Below, piece after piece: positions 55,741 through 64,000 of a stretch of 64,000 bases of DNA. Numbering within the stretch: position 1 is the first letter of the stretch; every line of letters starts with the position of its first letter. Below the pieces are notes generated by a model. That model was not told the DNA's origin. It ran no database searches and saw only the letters and a program-made list of their open reading frames with translations. Made by a program: the position numbers and the translations under genes. Source of the stretch: Yamagishiella unicocca (Eukaryota > Chlorophyta > Chlorophyceae > Chlamydomonadales > Volvocaceae). Where the stretch lies: NCBI GenBank assembly GCA_003116995.1, contig BDSL01000166.1:1-64000 (forward strand), given 5' to 3'.

Positions 55741-56009
55741 GGGTTTTTTTCCGCCCCCCCCGCCCCGTCCGCGGTCCCGCTCCTGTCCCTCCCTCTCCTC
55801 CTTTTCTGCTGTTGCCCCGTCGCTCCCTCTTTTTTCTCTCCCCCCCTCTCCTCCCCGGCTCTGTCGTTTCCCTTCTTTTTTCCTTTCGTCTCTCTCTCGC
55901 CCCGTTGCTCCTCTCGCCCCTCCCTTTTGGGGCTTTTGGTGCTGCCCCCCCCGGTCTCCTGTCGTTTCCCCCTCCCCCTCGTTGTCGTCTCCCCCCCTCT
56001 TCTTTCTTT

Positions 56010-56826
56010 TTTTCTTTTTTTCCCCCTTCCCTTGTTCCTGTCTTTTTTCGGCTTTCTTGTCCGCTGTCCTCGTGCTGGTTTCCCCCCCGGCGTCCCTGGC
56101 CGGCTGCGCCCCCTCGGCGCCCGCCCTTCCCCCCCCCCTGTGGGTGCTCCCCCGGGTTCCTTCCTGCCCCCGTCCCGTTGGGCGTTTCCCTCCCCCCGCG
56201 TCCGGCCTGCTTTCCCGCTTGTTCCGTTCTCCGCTTCCCTCTTCCCTCCTTGGCCCTCGTCGCCCCCCCTTTTTCGCTCCTCCCCGCCTTTCTTTCGCTG
56301 GTCCCCGTCTTGTTCCCCCTTCCCTTCTTTTGCTCCCCTCTCCCCCCTCGCCCCTGCTGCCCGTGCTCGTTGTCCGCCCGCCCCTGGTTGCCCTTCCCCG
56401 TTCTGTCCTTCCGCCCCTCCCGGCCTGTTCCGTCCGGTCCTGCCTTCCCTCTTCCCCTCGGTGCCTTTCCGTCTGCTTGCCTCCGTCCCCCCTCTTTCCG
56501 CCCCGCGGCTGCCTTCTCTCCCGTTTTTCCCCCTCTTCCTCCCGCCGTCCCGCCCTGCGTGCCTTCCGGTTTGGGTCCTCTTCTCTTTTTCCTCCTTTGG
56601 CTGTCCCCCCCTTTTCTCCCGTCTCCCTCCCTTTGCCGGTCTCCCCGCTTCTGCCCCCCCCCCGCTGCCGCCCTGTCTCCTCCCCGCTTGTTCCGCCCTT
56701 TCGCTCTCTGTCCCCTTCCTGTTCCTGTTTTTTCTGGCGCTGCCTTTTTCTCTGTTCCTTCCCTCCCTCTGCCCCTGCCCGCTTTCGTGTCCCTGGGGTC
56801 TCTGCTTGCCGCCTCTCCTTCCCCTC
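56010..56826 (-). CDS. rpl2: Ribosomal protein uL2
   Basis: uL2 is a core protein near the peptidyl-transferase centre. On the - strand [18 protein letters not shown] reads across 56,158-56,107, then PVTPWGKPA towards 56,078. Near the other end AYTPGTRNR lies at 56,779-56,805. The N-terminal Met is probably at 56,824-56,826. About 270 codons are expected and fit. One base is missing in the HGGGE run at 56,129-56,138. The gene stands between rpl23 and rps19. Confidence 0.94.
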
Positions 56827-56969
56827 CTCTTTTCCCTTTTCTTTCCTCTTTCTGCCTGCGGTCCTCCCCCCCCCGTCCTTTGCCTGTCTTCCCCCCGGGG
56901 CCTTCCCCCCTCGGTCCCCTCGTCTCTCTCCCTCCTCTCTCGCTCCTCTCCCCTCGTTCTCGTTTGCCT

Positions 56970-57990
56970 TTGGCTTTTTTTTCTTTTCCCTCCTTTTCCT
57001 TTCTTCCTTTGTTTTTGGTTCCCCTTCTTTTTGTTTTTTTCTTCCCCCGGTTCTTCCCCTCTGGGCCCCGTCGCTTTGTTTCTTCTTCCCCGCCGGGGCC
57101 CCGCCCCCCGCTCCCCGCCTCCCCCCCCTTCCCTCCTTTTTCTTCCCTCGCCGCGGGCCGTCGGGCCCCCCCCGCCGCGGGCCTTCCTTTTGGTCCCCGC
57201 CGGGCCCCCCCTCCCCCCCGCTCTGTGTTTTTTTCCGCCCCGCCGCCGCGTCCGCGGTCCCGCTCCGCTTCTGCTTCTCCCGGCTCTTCTTCGGTCTTTC
57301 CTCCCCGTCCCCGCCGGTCTCGGGGGGTCCTTTCCCCCGCCGTTCCGCTCTTGGCCTGTTCCCCTTTCCCCCCCCTCGTCCCCTCCTGTCGGTCCCTGCC
57401 TTCTCCCGCCCCGCGCCCTTTTTTTTGTTCTGTCCCCCTCCTTTGCTCTCCGCCTTTTTCTTGTTCCTGCTGTTCCTTCCCTTTTTCTTTCCCTCCCCCC
57501 TGCCGCCGCCTTTGTCCGCTCGCTGTCCTGCCTCTCCCCTTTTCTCCCTCTTTTTCCCCCGCTCCCCTTCTGCCTCGTCGCTTCCCCCTCGCCGCCCTCT
57601 TGTTGTTCGTGTCCGTGTTCGTGTTTTGTTTCCCTTTGGGCCCCGCCGTCCCCCCTTCCTTTCGTTCTGTTCCTTTCTTCCCCCCCCTTTGTTTTTTCCC
57701 GCCCCCCGCCGGGGCCCCTTTCCCCTTCGGGGCCCTCCTTCCTTTCCCCGTCGTCGTCGTTCTTTCTTCCCCCCCCTTGTTTTTCTTCCCCCGTTTTTTC
57801 CCTCCCCGCCGGGGCTGTCTTTGTTTCTTCCTTCTTTTTGCCTCCTTTTCCGTTCTTCCCCCGTTTTGTTCCCCCCCGGGCCCCCCCCCGGCCGCCCTCC
57901 CTCCCGTTCCTTCGGGGCCTTTTTCTTCCCTTTTGCCCTCCCCCCCGGGGCGGCCCCCGCCGCGGGCCTTCCCTCCGGTCCCCCGCCGGG
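56970..57990. repeat. Hairpin-repeat blocks between rpl2 and rpl23
   Basis: The ttcttcccctctgggccccg box with gtttcttcttccccgccggg (57,049-57,119), ccgcgggccgtcgggccccc, and further modules at 57,610-57,990. 57,230-57,610 has no recognisable element. Confidence 0.86.
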
Positions 57991-58079
57991 CCCCTCCCTC
58001 CCTTTCGTTCCCCTTGGGGCCCTCCCGTTCTTTCGTTTTTCCTCTTTTCTCTCCCCTTTCCTTCTCCTTTTTCTCTGCC

Positions 58080-58376
58080 TCCTTCCTCGCTTGCCCTTCT
58101 TTTCCCGTCCTCTCGCCCGTTTGTCCCGCGGCCGCCCCCCTTGCGCTCCCCCCCCCGTCTTTTTTGCCGTGGTGGCCTCTGTGTCTTTCCCGCCCTCCCC
58201 TTTCCCTTCCCTCCCGTTTCCCCTCCTTTTTTCTTTGCGGTTTTGTTCCCCGTCCGTCTCCCTCCCCCGTCTCTTGCCGCTTTTTCCCTCCCGCCCTCTC
58301 TGTTTTTTGTGTCCTCCCCGGCTCTTTTCCTCCCTCTCCCCTTTTCTTTCCCGCTGCCGGCGCTGTTGTTCCCCTT
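58080..58376 (-). CDS. rpl23: Ribosomal protein uL23
   Basis: uL23 lies at the peptide exit tunnel. The - strand reading gives SVNTHRPPR at 58,167-58,193 and LTKP near 58,238, both conserved in green-algal L23. Ends are placed from the family length of about 95-100 residues and are not read directly. It is the first gene of the ribosomal cluster on this strand. Confidence 0.82.
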
Positions 58377-58649
58377 TCTTGCCCCTTTGTTTGCCTCTTT
58401 GTCCTCCTCCCTCTTTTTTTCTCTTTTTTTCTCTCTCCCCCCCCTCTTCTTTTTCCCCCTCCGCCCCCTTCCCCTCCCCGGGCCCTTTTCCCTTCTCCTT
58501 TCCTCTTCTTTTCCCTCCCCGCTTTTTTTCTTTTCTTGTTCCCTGCCTCTTTTTTTCCCCGCTCTCTTCTTTCCTCGCTTCTTTCCTTCCTCTCTTTCTC
58601 CTGTCCCTGGTTCCCTTTTTCTCTTTTTTCCGCGTGTTGCGTCTCGTCG

Positions 58650-60920
58650 CTTTCGTTTCCCCCCGGGGCCCGCTTTTGTTTCCCTTCTTTTTGTTCTTTT
58701 GCTTTCTTTTCTTTTCTTTTCCTTTCCTTCCCCCCCCTTCGTTTTTTTCCTTCCCTCGGCCGCCCCCCGCCCCCTTTCTTCCTTTGGCCCCCCTCCCGCC
58801 GGGGGCCCCCTTCCTGTTTCTCCTCTCTCCTTTGTCCTTTCTCTCGTCTCTCGCCGCGGCCCCCCTCCCTTGTGGGGGGCTCTTGTTCCCCTTTGGTTTC
58901 CCGTCGGGCCCGCCCCGCCGGGGCTCTTTCCCTTCCTCTCTCCCTCTTGTCGTTCCTCTTCCGGGTCTCTCCCCCTTGTCCCGCTCCCTCCCCTGTCGGC
59001 CGCTCCTTGCCGCGGTCGTCCGCCCCCTTCCGCTCCTCCGTTCCGCTCCTCCCCTTTTCTTTTCTTTTTTTTTTCTTGTCGCTTTGTTTCTTCCTTTGGC
59101 CGCCCCCCCCGGCGGGGCCTTTTTCTTGTCTTTTCTTCCTCCGGCCGCCCCCCCCCCCGGCTGTTCCCCTCTGGGGCCCGTCGCTTTCCTCCCCTTCTTT
59201 TTGCCTCCTTTTTCTTCCCGTTTGTTTCTTGTCCCCTGCGGGGTCCCCCCGGCCGCCCCGTCCCCTTCGGGGCCGGCCCCCGCCGCGGGCCGCCGGGCCC
59301 CCCCCGGCTTTTTCTTCCTTTGGTCCCCCGCCGGGGCCCCGCCCCCCGCTCCCCGCCCCCCGCTCCTTTTCCCCCTCGGGGCCTCGCCTTTGGCCGCCCC
59401 TCCCCGCCGGGGCCCCTCCGTCGTTTCCCGCTCCCCGTCTCTCCCGGCCCTTTTCTTCGGTCTCCCGTCCTGTTCCGTGCGCCTTTCCCCTTGTCTTTGT
59501 TTCTGTTTCGCCTTTGCGCCCCTCCCCCTCCCTTTTCCTTTGCGTTTCCTCCCCGCCCGTTCTCCCCCTTTTTTTTCCCGCCGCCCGTCCTTTCCTCCTC
59601 TTTCCTTTCTGCTTTTCTTTTTTTTTCCCGCCCCCTCTCTCCCCCCCCTGCGCCTCTCCGCCGTTCCCCCCCTCCTTTTTTCCCCCTGCGCTCCCCCCTG
59701 CCCCGTGTCTTCCTCCTCCCCCCCGTTCGCTTCGTTTTCTCTCGTCGCTTCCCCCTTTCCTCCTTCTTGCTGTGCTTTCCGTCTTTCGTTGTTTCGTTCT
59801 TTCTTCCTTTGGCCGCCCCGCCGGGCCCCCCCCCTCCCTCCTTTTTCCCGCCGGTCCCCGCCGGGGCCTTTTTTCTTTTCTTTTCTTCCTCTGGCCGCCC
59901 CCCCCCCCGGCCGCCCTTCCTCCTCCCCCCCCTCCCGCTCCGTCGCTCCCCCCGCGTCTTTTCGTCTCCTCTGGGGCTCTGTCCTCTCCCGCTCCCCTTG
60001 CGGGGGCTCCGTCCTTTCCCTCTCCCCCTCGTTTTGTTTGCGTTTTTCTCTTCTCTTCTGCCCCCTCCCCTTGTTTCCTCCTTCGCTTCTGCTTTCCCCC
60101 TCCCCCGTTGGTTGCGTCCTCTTTCCCGTGCCTTCCCTTTCTTCCTCCCTTCCCCGTGCTTTTCTCTCTCTCCCTCCCCGGCCTTTCTCCCCTGCCCCCC
60201 TTTGCCTTTGCTCTTTTGCTTTCCCTTCCGTTTTCTTGTTCCTTTTCTCCTTGCTTGCCTTCCCCCGCCGGGGGCCCTTCCCTCCCCCCCCTGCCGTCCC
60301 CCGTCGGTCCCCCTCCTCCCGTTCTCCTTCCGCTCCCCCTCGCCCGCGTCCCTTCGGTCCCTCGTCCCTGTGTTGTTTCCCCCTTGTTGCTTTCCTCCCC
60401 CTCCCGGTCTCTTTCGCTCCTCCCCTTCCCCCCCCCTCCTTTCTCTTCCGCCCCTGTCTCCCTTTTGGCGCTGTTGTTTTGTTCCCCTTCTTTTCTCTTC
60501 TTTTTTTTTCCTTTGGCCGCCCCTCCCCGCCGGGGGCCGCCCCGCCGGGCTCCCTCGCCTCTTCTCTTTTTCTCTCCTCTGGTCGTTCCGCTCCTCCCCC
60601 TCCCCCGCTTTGTCGTTTCCCTCTGTTCCCCGTCCCCGCCGGGGCGTTTTTTGTTGTTTTTTTTCCGCCCTCCCCCTCCTGTTCCTTTGGGGCCTTTTTC
60701 TTCCCTTTTGTTTCCCTTCTTTTTCCCCCGGTCCGTCCCTCTGCTTTTTGTTTCCCTTCGTCCCTCTTCGCGGGCCGCCCCGTCGGCCCCCGGGCCGCCC
60801 CCGGCTTTTGTTTCCCTTCGTCCCTCTTCGCGGGCCGCCCCCGTCGGTCCCCTCCCCGCCGGGCCCCCCCCCCGCGGCCCTTCGTTGTTTCTTCCTTTGG
60901 TTTTGGTTCTTTCTTCCCCC
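58650..60920. repeat. Hairpin-repeat blocks between rpl23 and chlL
   Basis: Blocks at 58,650-58,930, 59,050-59,430 (near-copy of 50,340-50,580), 59,800-59,960 and 60,480-60,920, with gtttcccttcgtccctcttc at 60,750 and 60,810. Gaps at 59,430-59,800 and 59,960-60,480 hold no recognised gene. Confidence 0.87.
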
Positions 60921-60954
60921 CCCGCTGCCCCCCTCCTGTCGGTCGTCCCGCTCC

Positions 60955-61829
60955 GTGCCCCGCCTTCTTTTCCCCTTCTCCTTTTCCCTCCCCTCCGCTC
61001 CCCGTGTCCCTCCTTCTTTCTCTGCTCCTTCTCGCGGCCTCCCTCCTTCTGGTTCTGTTCCCCTTGCTCCGCCCTCTTTCCCTCGCCCTTCCCCCTGTCC
61101 TCCTTTTGCTTCCTCCGCGGCTCTTCTGCTCGGTTCTTCGCCTTGTTCCTTGTGGGCGTTGCTTGCGGCGCCCTCTTCGCCCTTTCCCCTCCCGTTTTCC
61201 CTTTCCCCCGCGCCCTCCGTCTTTCTTCTCTTCCCGGTCCCCCTTCTCCTCCCGGCCTTGGCCCTGCTTCTCCCTCTTTCTCCCTTCCTCCCGTTTCGCT
61301 GTTCTGTTCCCTCTTCCCCCGCCCCTCTTCCTGGGTGCGTCCGCGCTTTTTCCCGCCCCGCCGCCGCTCTTCTCTTCGCTGCCCCTCCCGCCTCCCCCCC
61401 TTCTCTGTCCCTCTCTCCCTCCTCCGCCTCCTTTCCCGGCGCCGCCCCCCCCCCCCCCCCCCTCCCCTCCCCCTCCCTCCCCTGCTCTCCTCTTCCCCCC
61501 CGCCTTTCCTTCTTTTCCCCGTTTTCCCGTTTCCCCTCCTCCCTCCCCCCCCCCCCGCTCCTGCTGGTGGTCCCCCTGCTTCTCCCCCTCTCCCCCCCCT
61601 CGCCCCCCTCGCTCCCTCTTCCGGCCCCCTCTCTTCCTCCTGCTCCTCTTTCGCCCTTCCCGTGTCGCTCCTCGTCGGCCTTCCCCTCCCGTTCGTGTCC
61701 CCGTGCTCTCCTGTTTTGGCTCCCCTCCCCTTTGTCCTCCTTTCTTGCCCCGTTTTGCTCCTGCCCTCGCTCTCTTCCGCTTGTTGTTGCTTTCCCCCTG
61801 CCCCCTTTTCCGTCCCCCGCTCCTTTCCT
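60955..61829 (-). CDS. chlL: Protochlorophyllide reductase iron protein
   Basis: ChlL is the nitrogenase-iron-protein-like ATPase that feeds electrons to ChlN/ChlB in dark chlorophyll synthesis. From 61,829 leftwards the - strand decodes MKLAVYGKGGIGKSTT, which contains the P-loop, then RxALA-type codons and the CDPKH switch near 61,710. About 290 residues fill the repeat-free space to about 60,955; the stop was not read directly. Its partner chlB is on the + strand at 33 kb. Confidence 0.9.
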
Positions 61830-61959
61830 CCTCTTTTCCCCTCTTGTTCCTCGTCCTTTCCCTCGCTCCCGCCGTCCCTTGTTTCCCTCCCGTGCTGTCC
61901 TTTTCTTCCTCCTTCTTTTTGTTCCTTTGCCTCCCTTTTTTTTTTTCTCCCGGCCGCCC

Positions 61960-63300
61960 TCCCCCCCCCCCGGCGCCGTCCTTGCCCTCGTTTCTCTTTG
62001 CCCGCGTTTTTTTTTTCCCCCCCCCGGGGCCGGCCCTCTTTTCGTTCCCCGCCGGGGCCCCGCCCCTGCCGCCCTTCCCCGCCCTCCCCCCCGCCCCCCG
62101 GCCGCCGGGGCCCTTTCTTTTTCTTCCTTTGGCCGCCCTCCCGCCCTCCTCGTTCGCGGTCTCTCCCTCTCGTTCCGTTCCTTCCTCCTTTTTCCGCGGC
62201 CCGTTTTCCCCTCCCCGCGTCCGTCCGCCCCTCCCGTTCCTCTTGTTCTTTTTCCGGCTCCCCCTTTCGTTGCTTCGCTCCCCGCCCCCTCCCCCGTTTT
62301 TTTTTCTTTCCTGCTTCCTCCCGTCCCTCCGTTTCCCCTCCCTCTCTCCTCCTCTTCTCTCTCTTTCTTTTCCCCCCCTCTTCTCTTCCTTTTCTTTCTT
62401 TCTGCTGTCCTCTGCTCCTTGTTCCCTCCGCGGCGCTTTTTCGTCCCCGCCGGGGCGCCCCCCCTTTTCGCTCCTTTCTTCGCTCCCTGTTCTCTCCTTT
62501 CGTCTTTTTTCGTTCGTCTTCGTCTCTTCTCTTTTTTTTCGCTTTGTTTCTTCCTTTGGCCGCCCCGTCCCCTTCGGGGTGTCCCGCTCGTCGCTTCCCG
62601 CTGCTTGGCTCGTGTTTTCCCCCTTCCTTGCCCCCGCCCTCCTCCCCCCTCCCGGGGCTCTCGTCGTCCTTTGGCCGCCTCTGCGGTCTGCTCCGCTCGC
62701 CGCGGCCCGCCGCGGCTTTTCGTTTTCCGCTCTTTCCCCCTTCGTTGTTTCTTTTCGTCTCCGCCGGCCCCGTCGTTCCCCTTCTTTTTGTTTCCCTTCT
62801 TTTTCCCCCGGTCCGTCCCTCTTCTTTTTGTTTCCCTTCTTTTTCCCCCCGGTCCGTCCCTCTTCTTTTTGTTTCCCTTCGTCCCTCTTCGCGGGCCGCC
62901 CCGTCGTTTGTTTCCCTTCGTCCCTCTTCGCGGGCCGCCCCCGTCGGCCCCCGCCGGGGCGTTTCTTTCTTTCCCCGCCCGCCCTTCCCTTGTTTTGTTT
63001 CCCTTCGTCCCTCTTCGCGGGCCGCCCCCGTCCCCGCCGGGGTGTCCCCCTTCCCTCCTTTTTCTTCCCGTTTGTTTCTTGTCTTTTCTTGTCGCTTTCC
63101 GCCCCGCCGGGGCCGTCCCGCTCCCTCGCCTCTGGTTTTTTTCTTCCCGCGGCCGCCCTCCCCGCCCCCCCCCCGGCCGCCCCGTCCCCTTCGGGGCCGG
63201 CCCCCGCCGCGGGCCGCCGGGCCCCCCCTTTGGCCGCCCCTGTTTCGTTTTTTTCTTTTCCTTTCCTTCCCCCCCTCCGTGTTTTTTTCCTTCCCTTCCC
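61960..63300. repeat. Hairpin-repeat blocks upstream of petB
   Basis: Blocks at 61,960-62,140, 62,540-62,590 and 62,770-63,300. Tandem 40/41-base units (cttctttttgtttcccttct plus ttttcccccggtccgtccct) at 62,781 and 62,821, then gtttcccttcgtccctcttc at 62,871, 62,910 and 62,997. 62,150-62,540 is unassigned. Confidence 0.9.
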
Positions 63301-63446
63301 CGCCCCGCCCGCCCTCCCCCCTCCCGCTGTCCCTTCTGTCCCTCTTTCTCTTTCCGCCCTGCCTCCCTTGTGTTTCGCCCCCCCGGGTTCGCTGTTCCCT
63401 CGTTCGGCGCGCTTCCTGGTCCTGTCCCCCTCTTCTCCCCCTTTCT

Positions 63447-64000
63447 CTGCGTCCGTCTCCGCTTGGTTTGCCGCGCGTCTCGCCCTTCCCGCCCTTGCTG
63501 CTGCTCTTTCCCGTCCCTCTGTTCCGCCCCCTGTTCCTCTTTTCTCTTGTCTCGGTGGTCTCCCGTTTCCTTGTTTCTTCGTTCCCGTCGCTCCTGGCTT
63601 TGCTCTGCCGTTCTCTTCTCGTCCTCCTGTCGCCGCCGCTTTTGCTTCTGTTCCCTCTCTTCTGCCCGCTGTTCCTTTTGGTTGGTTCCTTCGTTCCCTT
63701 CCCCGTTGGTCTGCTCGTCTGCTGGTTCTTCTGCTGCTTTTCCCCGTTTTCCGTGTTTCTTTCCCTGGTGGTTTTCCCCGCCCCCGTGCGTTCCCCTGGG
63801 TCCCGGCGTCCTTCTGGCTGTTTGTCCCGTCTCTTTTGGTGTCCCTGGTTCTTCTTTCCCTTGGGCCCCCGTTGGTTCCTGGGCTGTCCCCTTGTCCCGG
63901 TGTTCCTGCCGCCCTTCCTGGCGTTGGTCGTTTCGTTGTTGCCTTCTTCCGTGGTGGTGTTGGTGTCGGTCCCTCCCCTTTCCCCCGTTTCTCTCGTTTC
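63447..64000 (+). CDS. petB: Cytochrome b6, 5' part (runs off window)
   Basis: Cytochrome b6 carries the b-type haems of the b6f complex. From the ctg at 63,447 the codons give MSKVYDWFEERLEIQ, then [49 protein letters not shown] with haem-ligand histidines, VFRVYLTGGFKRPRELTW, and VSFGVTGYSLPWDQVGYW. The window ends within the GGVGVG...TLTRF segment at about residue 185 of 215. One base is missing at the Lys codon near 63,453 (AAA read as two c's); the rest of the frame is intact. Confidence 0.97.
   Translation, partial: MRPSPLGLPRVSPFPPLLLLFPVPLFRPLFLFSLVSVVSRFLVSSFPSLLALLCRSLLVLLSPPLLLLFPLFCPLFLLVGSFVPFPVGLLVCWFFCCFSPFSVFLSLVVFPAPVRSPGSRRPSGCLSRLFWCPWFFFPLGPRWFLGCPLVPVFLPPFLALVVSLLPSSVVVLVSVPPLSPVSLV

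Larger units (their letters stand above)
1..64000. other. A recorded as C across the window
   Basis: The + strand has eight A's that I could find (84, 96, 110, 163, 308, 735, 1483, 2882) and none after 2,882; C is clearly the commonest base and far exceeds G. Treating every c as A-or-C recovers plastid proteins codon by codon (psbC, petA, petB, petD, chlB) and restores A-U pairs in tRNA stems. Genes on the other strand become readable when G there is taken as T-or-G, so the change was made on this strand after assembly, not on transcripts or on both strands. This is most likely file or pipeline corruption. Real sequence cannot be recovered uniquely from this text. Confidence 0.96.

Noticed and set aside
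1741..63300. CRISPR array from the many regular direct repeats
   Set aside because: Units are modular hairpins with irregular spacing, shared pieces between units and no unique spacers of constant length; no cas genes.
2883..64000. All six frames open for 61 kb, suggesting a giant low-complexity protein
   Set aside because: Stops on either strand need A (or T opposite it). Their absence is caused by the substitution; the true genes lie on both strands in several frames.
1..64000. A natural three-letter or strand-asymmetric genome, or deliberate ternary data storage
   Set aside because: Recognisable plastid proteins and tRNAs appear once c is allowed to be A, so ordinary four-letter DNA was altered.
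1..64000. A's simply deleted rather than replaced
   Set aside because: Codon spacing in psbC, petD and petB is kept when c stands for A; deletion would destroy the frame at nearly every codon. Only occasional one- or two-base losses are seen.

Overview
This window is a piece of a green-algal (chlorophyte, most likely chlamydomonadalean) plastid genome in which practically every A on the given strand has been written as C. Read literally it makes no biological sense. I found only eight A's in 64,000 bases (84, 96, 110, 163, 308, 735, 1483, 2882) and none after 2,882. If each c is allowed to mean A or C, plastid genes appear on the + strand: psbC, the two conserved parts of rpoC1, petA, petD, chlB, psbK, petB (cut by the window end) and seven tRNAs (His, Phe, Asn, fMet, Val, Arg, Pro). 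On the - strand, where the same change turns T into G, I can read tufA, rpl5, rpl14, rpl16, rps19, rpl2, rpl23 and chlL. All gene calls below rest on this A/C-ambiguous reading. The change looks like a data-handling artefact: applied to a living genome it would remove ATG starts, all stop codons and the A-U pairs of tRNAs.

Layout. 1-3.0 kb: C-rich sequence that I cannot assign, then repeats. 3.05-4.4 kb: psbC (+). 4.5-13 kb: blocks of short GC-rich hairpin repeats alternating with single tRNAs (His, Phe, Asn, fMet, Val). 13.9-19.7 kb: rpoC1 in two parts about 4.5 kb apart (+). 20.2-24.9 kb: G/T-rich unassigned stretch. 27.9-38.3 kb: petA, petD, trnR, chlB, trnP, psbK (+), each isolated by repeat blocks. 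39.8-61.8 kb: - strand genes tufA, then (in transcription order from the right) chlL, rpl23, rpl2, rps19, rpl16, rpl14, rpl5, again with 1.5-3 kb repeat spacers between neighbours. 63.4 kb to the end: petB (+).

The genes fit one organelle: photosystem II (psbC, psbK), cytochrome b6f (petA, petB, petD), light-independent chlorophyll synthesis (chlB, chlL), transcription (rpoC1) and translation (ribosomal proteins, tufA, tRNAs). The ribosomal order rpl23-rpl2-rps19-rpl16-rpl14-rpl5 is the conserved plastid cluster, here spread over about 13 kb. Small gene content per kb, a two-part rpoC1 and spacers packed with shuffled hairpin repeats resemble giant chlamydomonadalean plastomes such as that of Haematococcus lacustris; that species match is inference. 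Several genes also carry 1-2 base shortfalls in runs that decode as A-runs, as expected from homopolymer errors in a long-read assembly. Long open frames in the literal sequence are only a consequence of the missing A's and are not genes.
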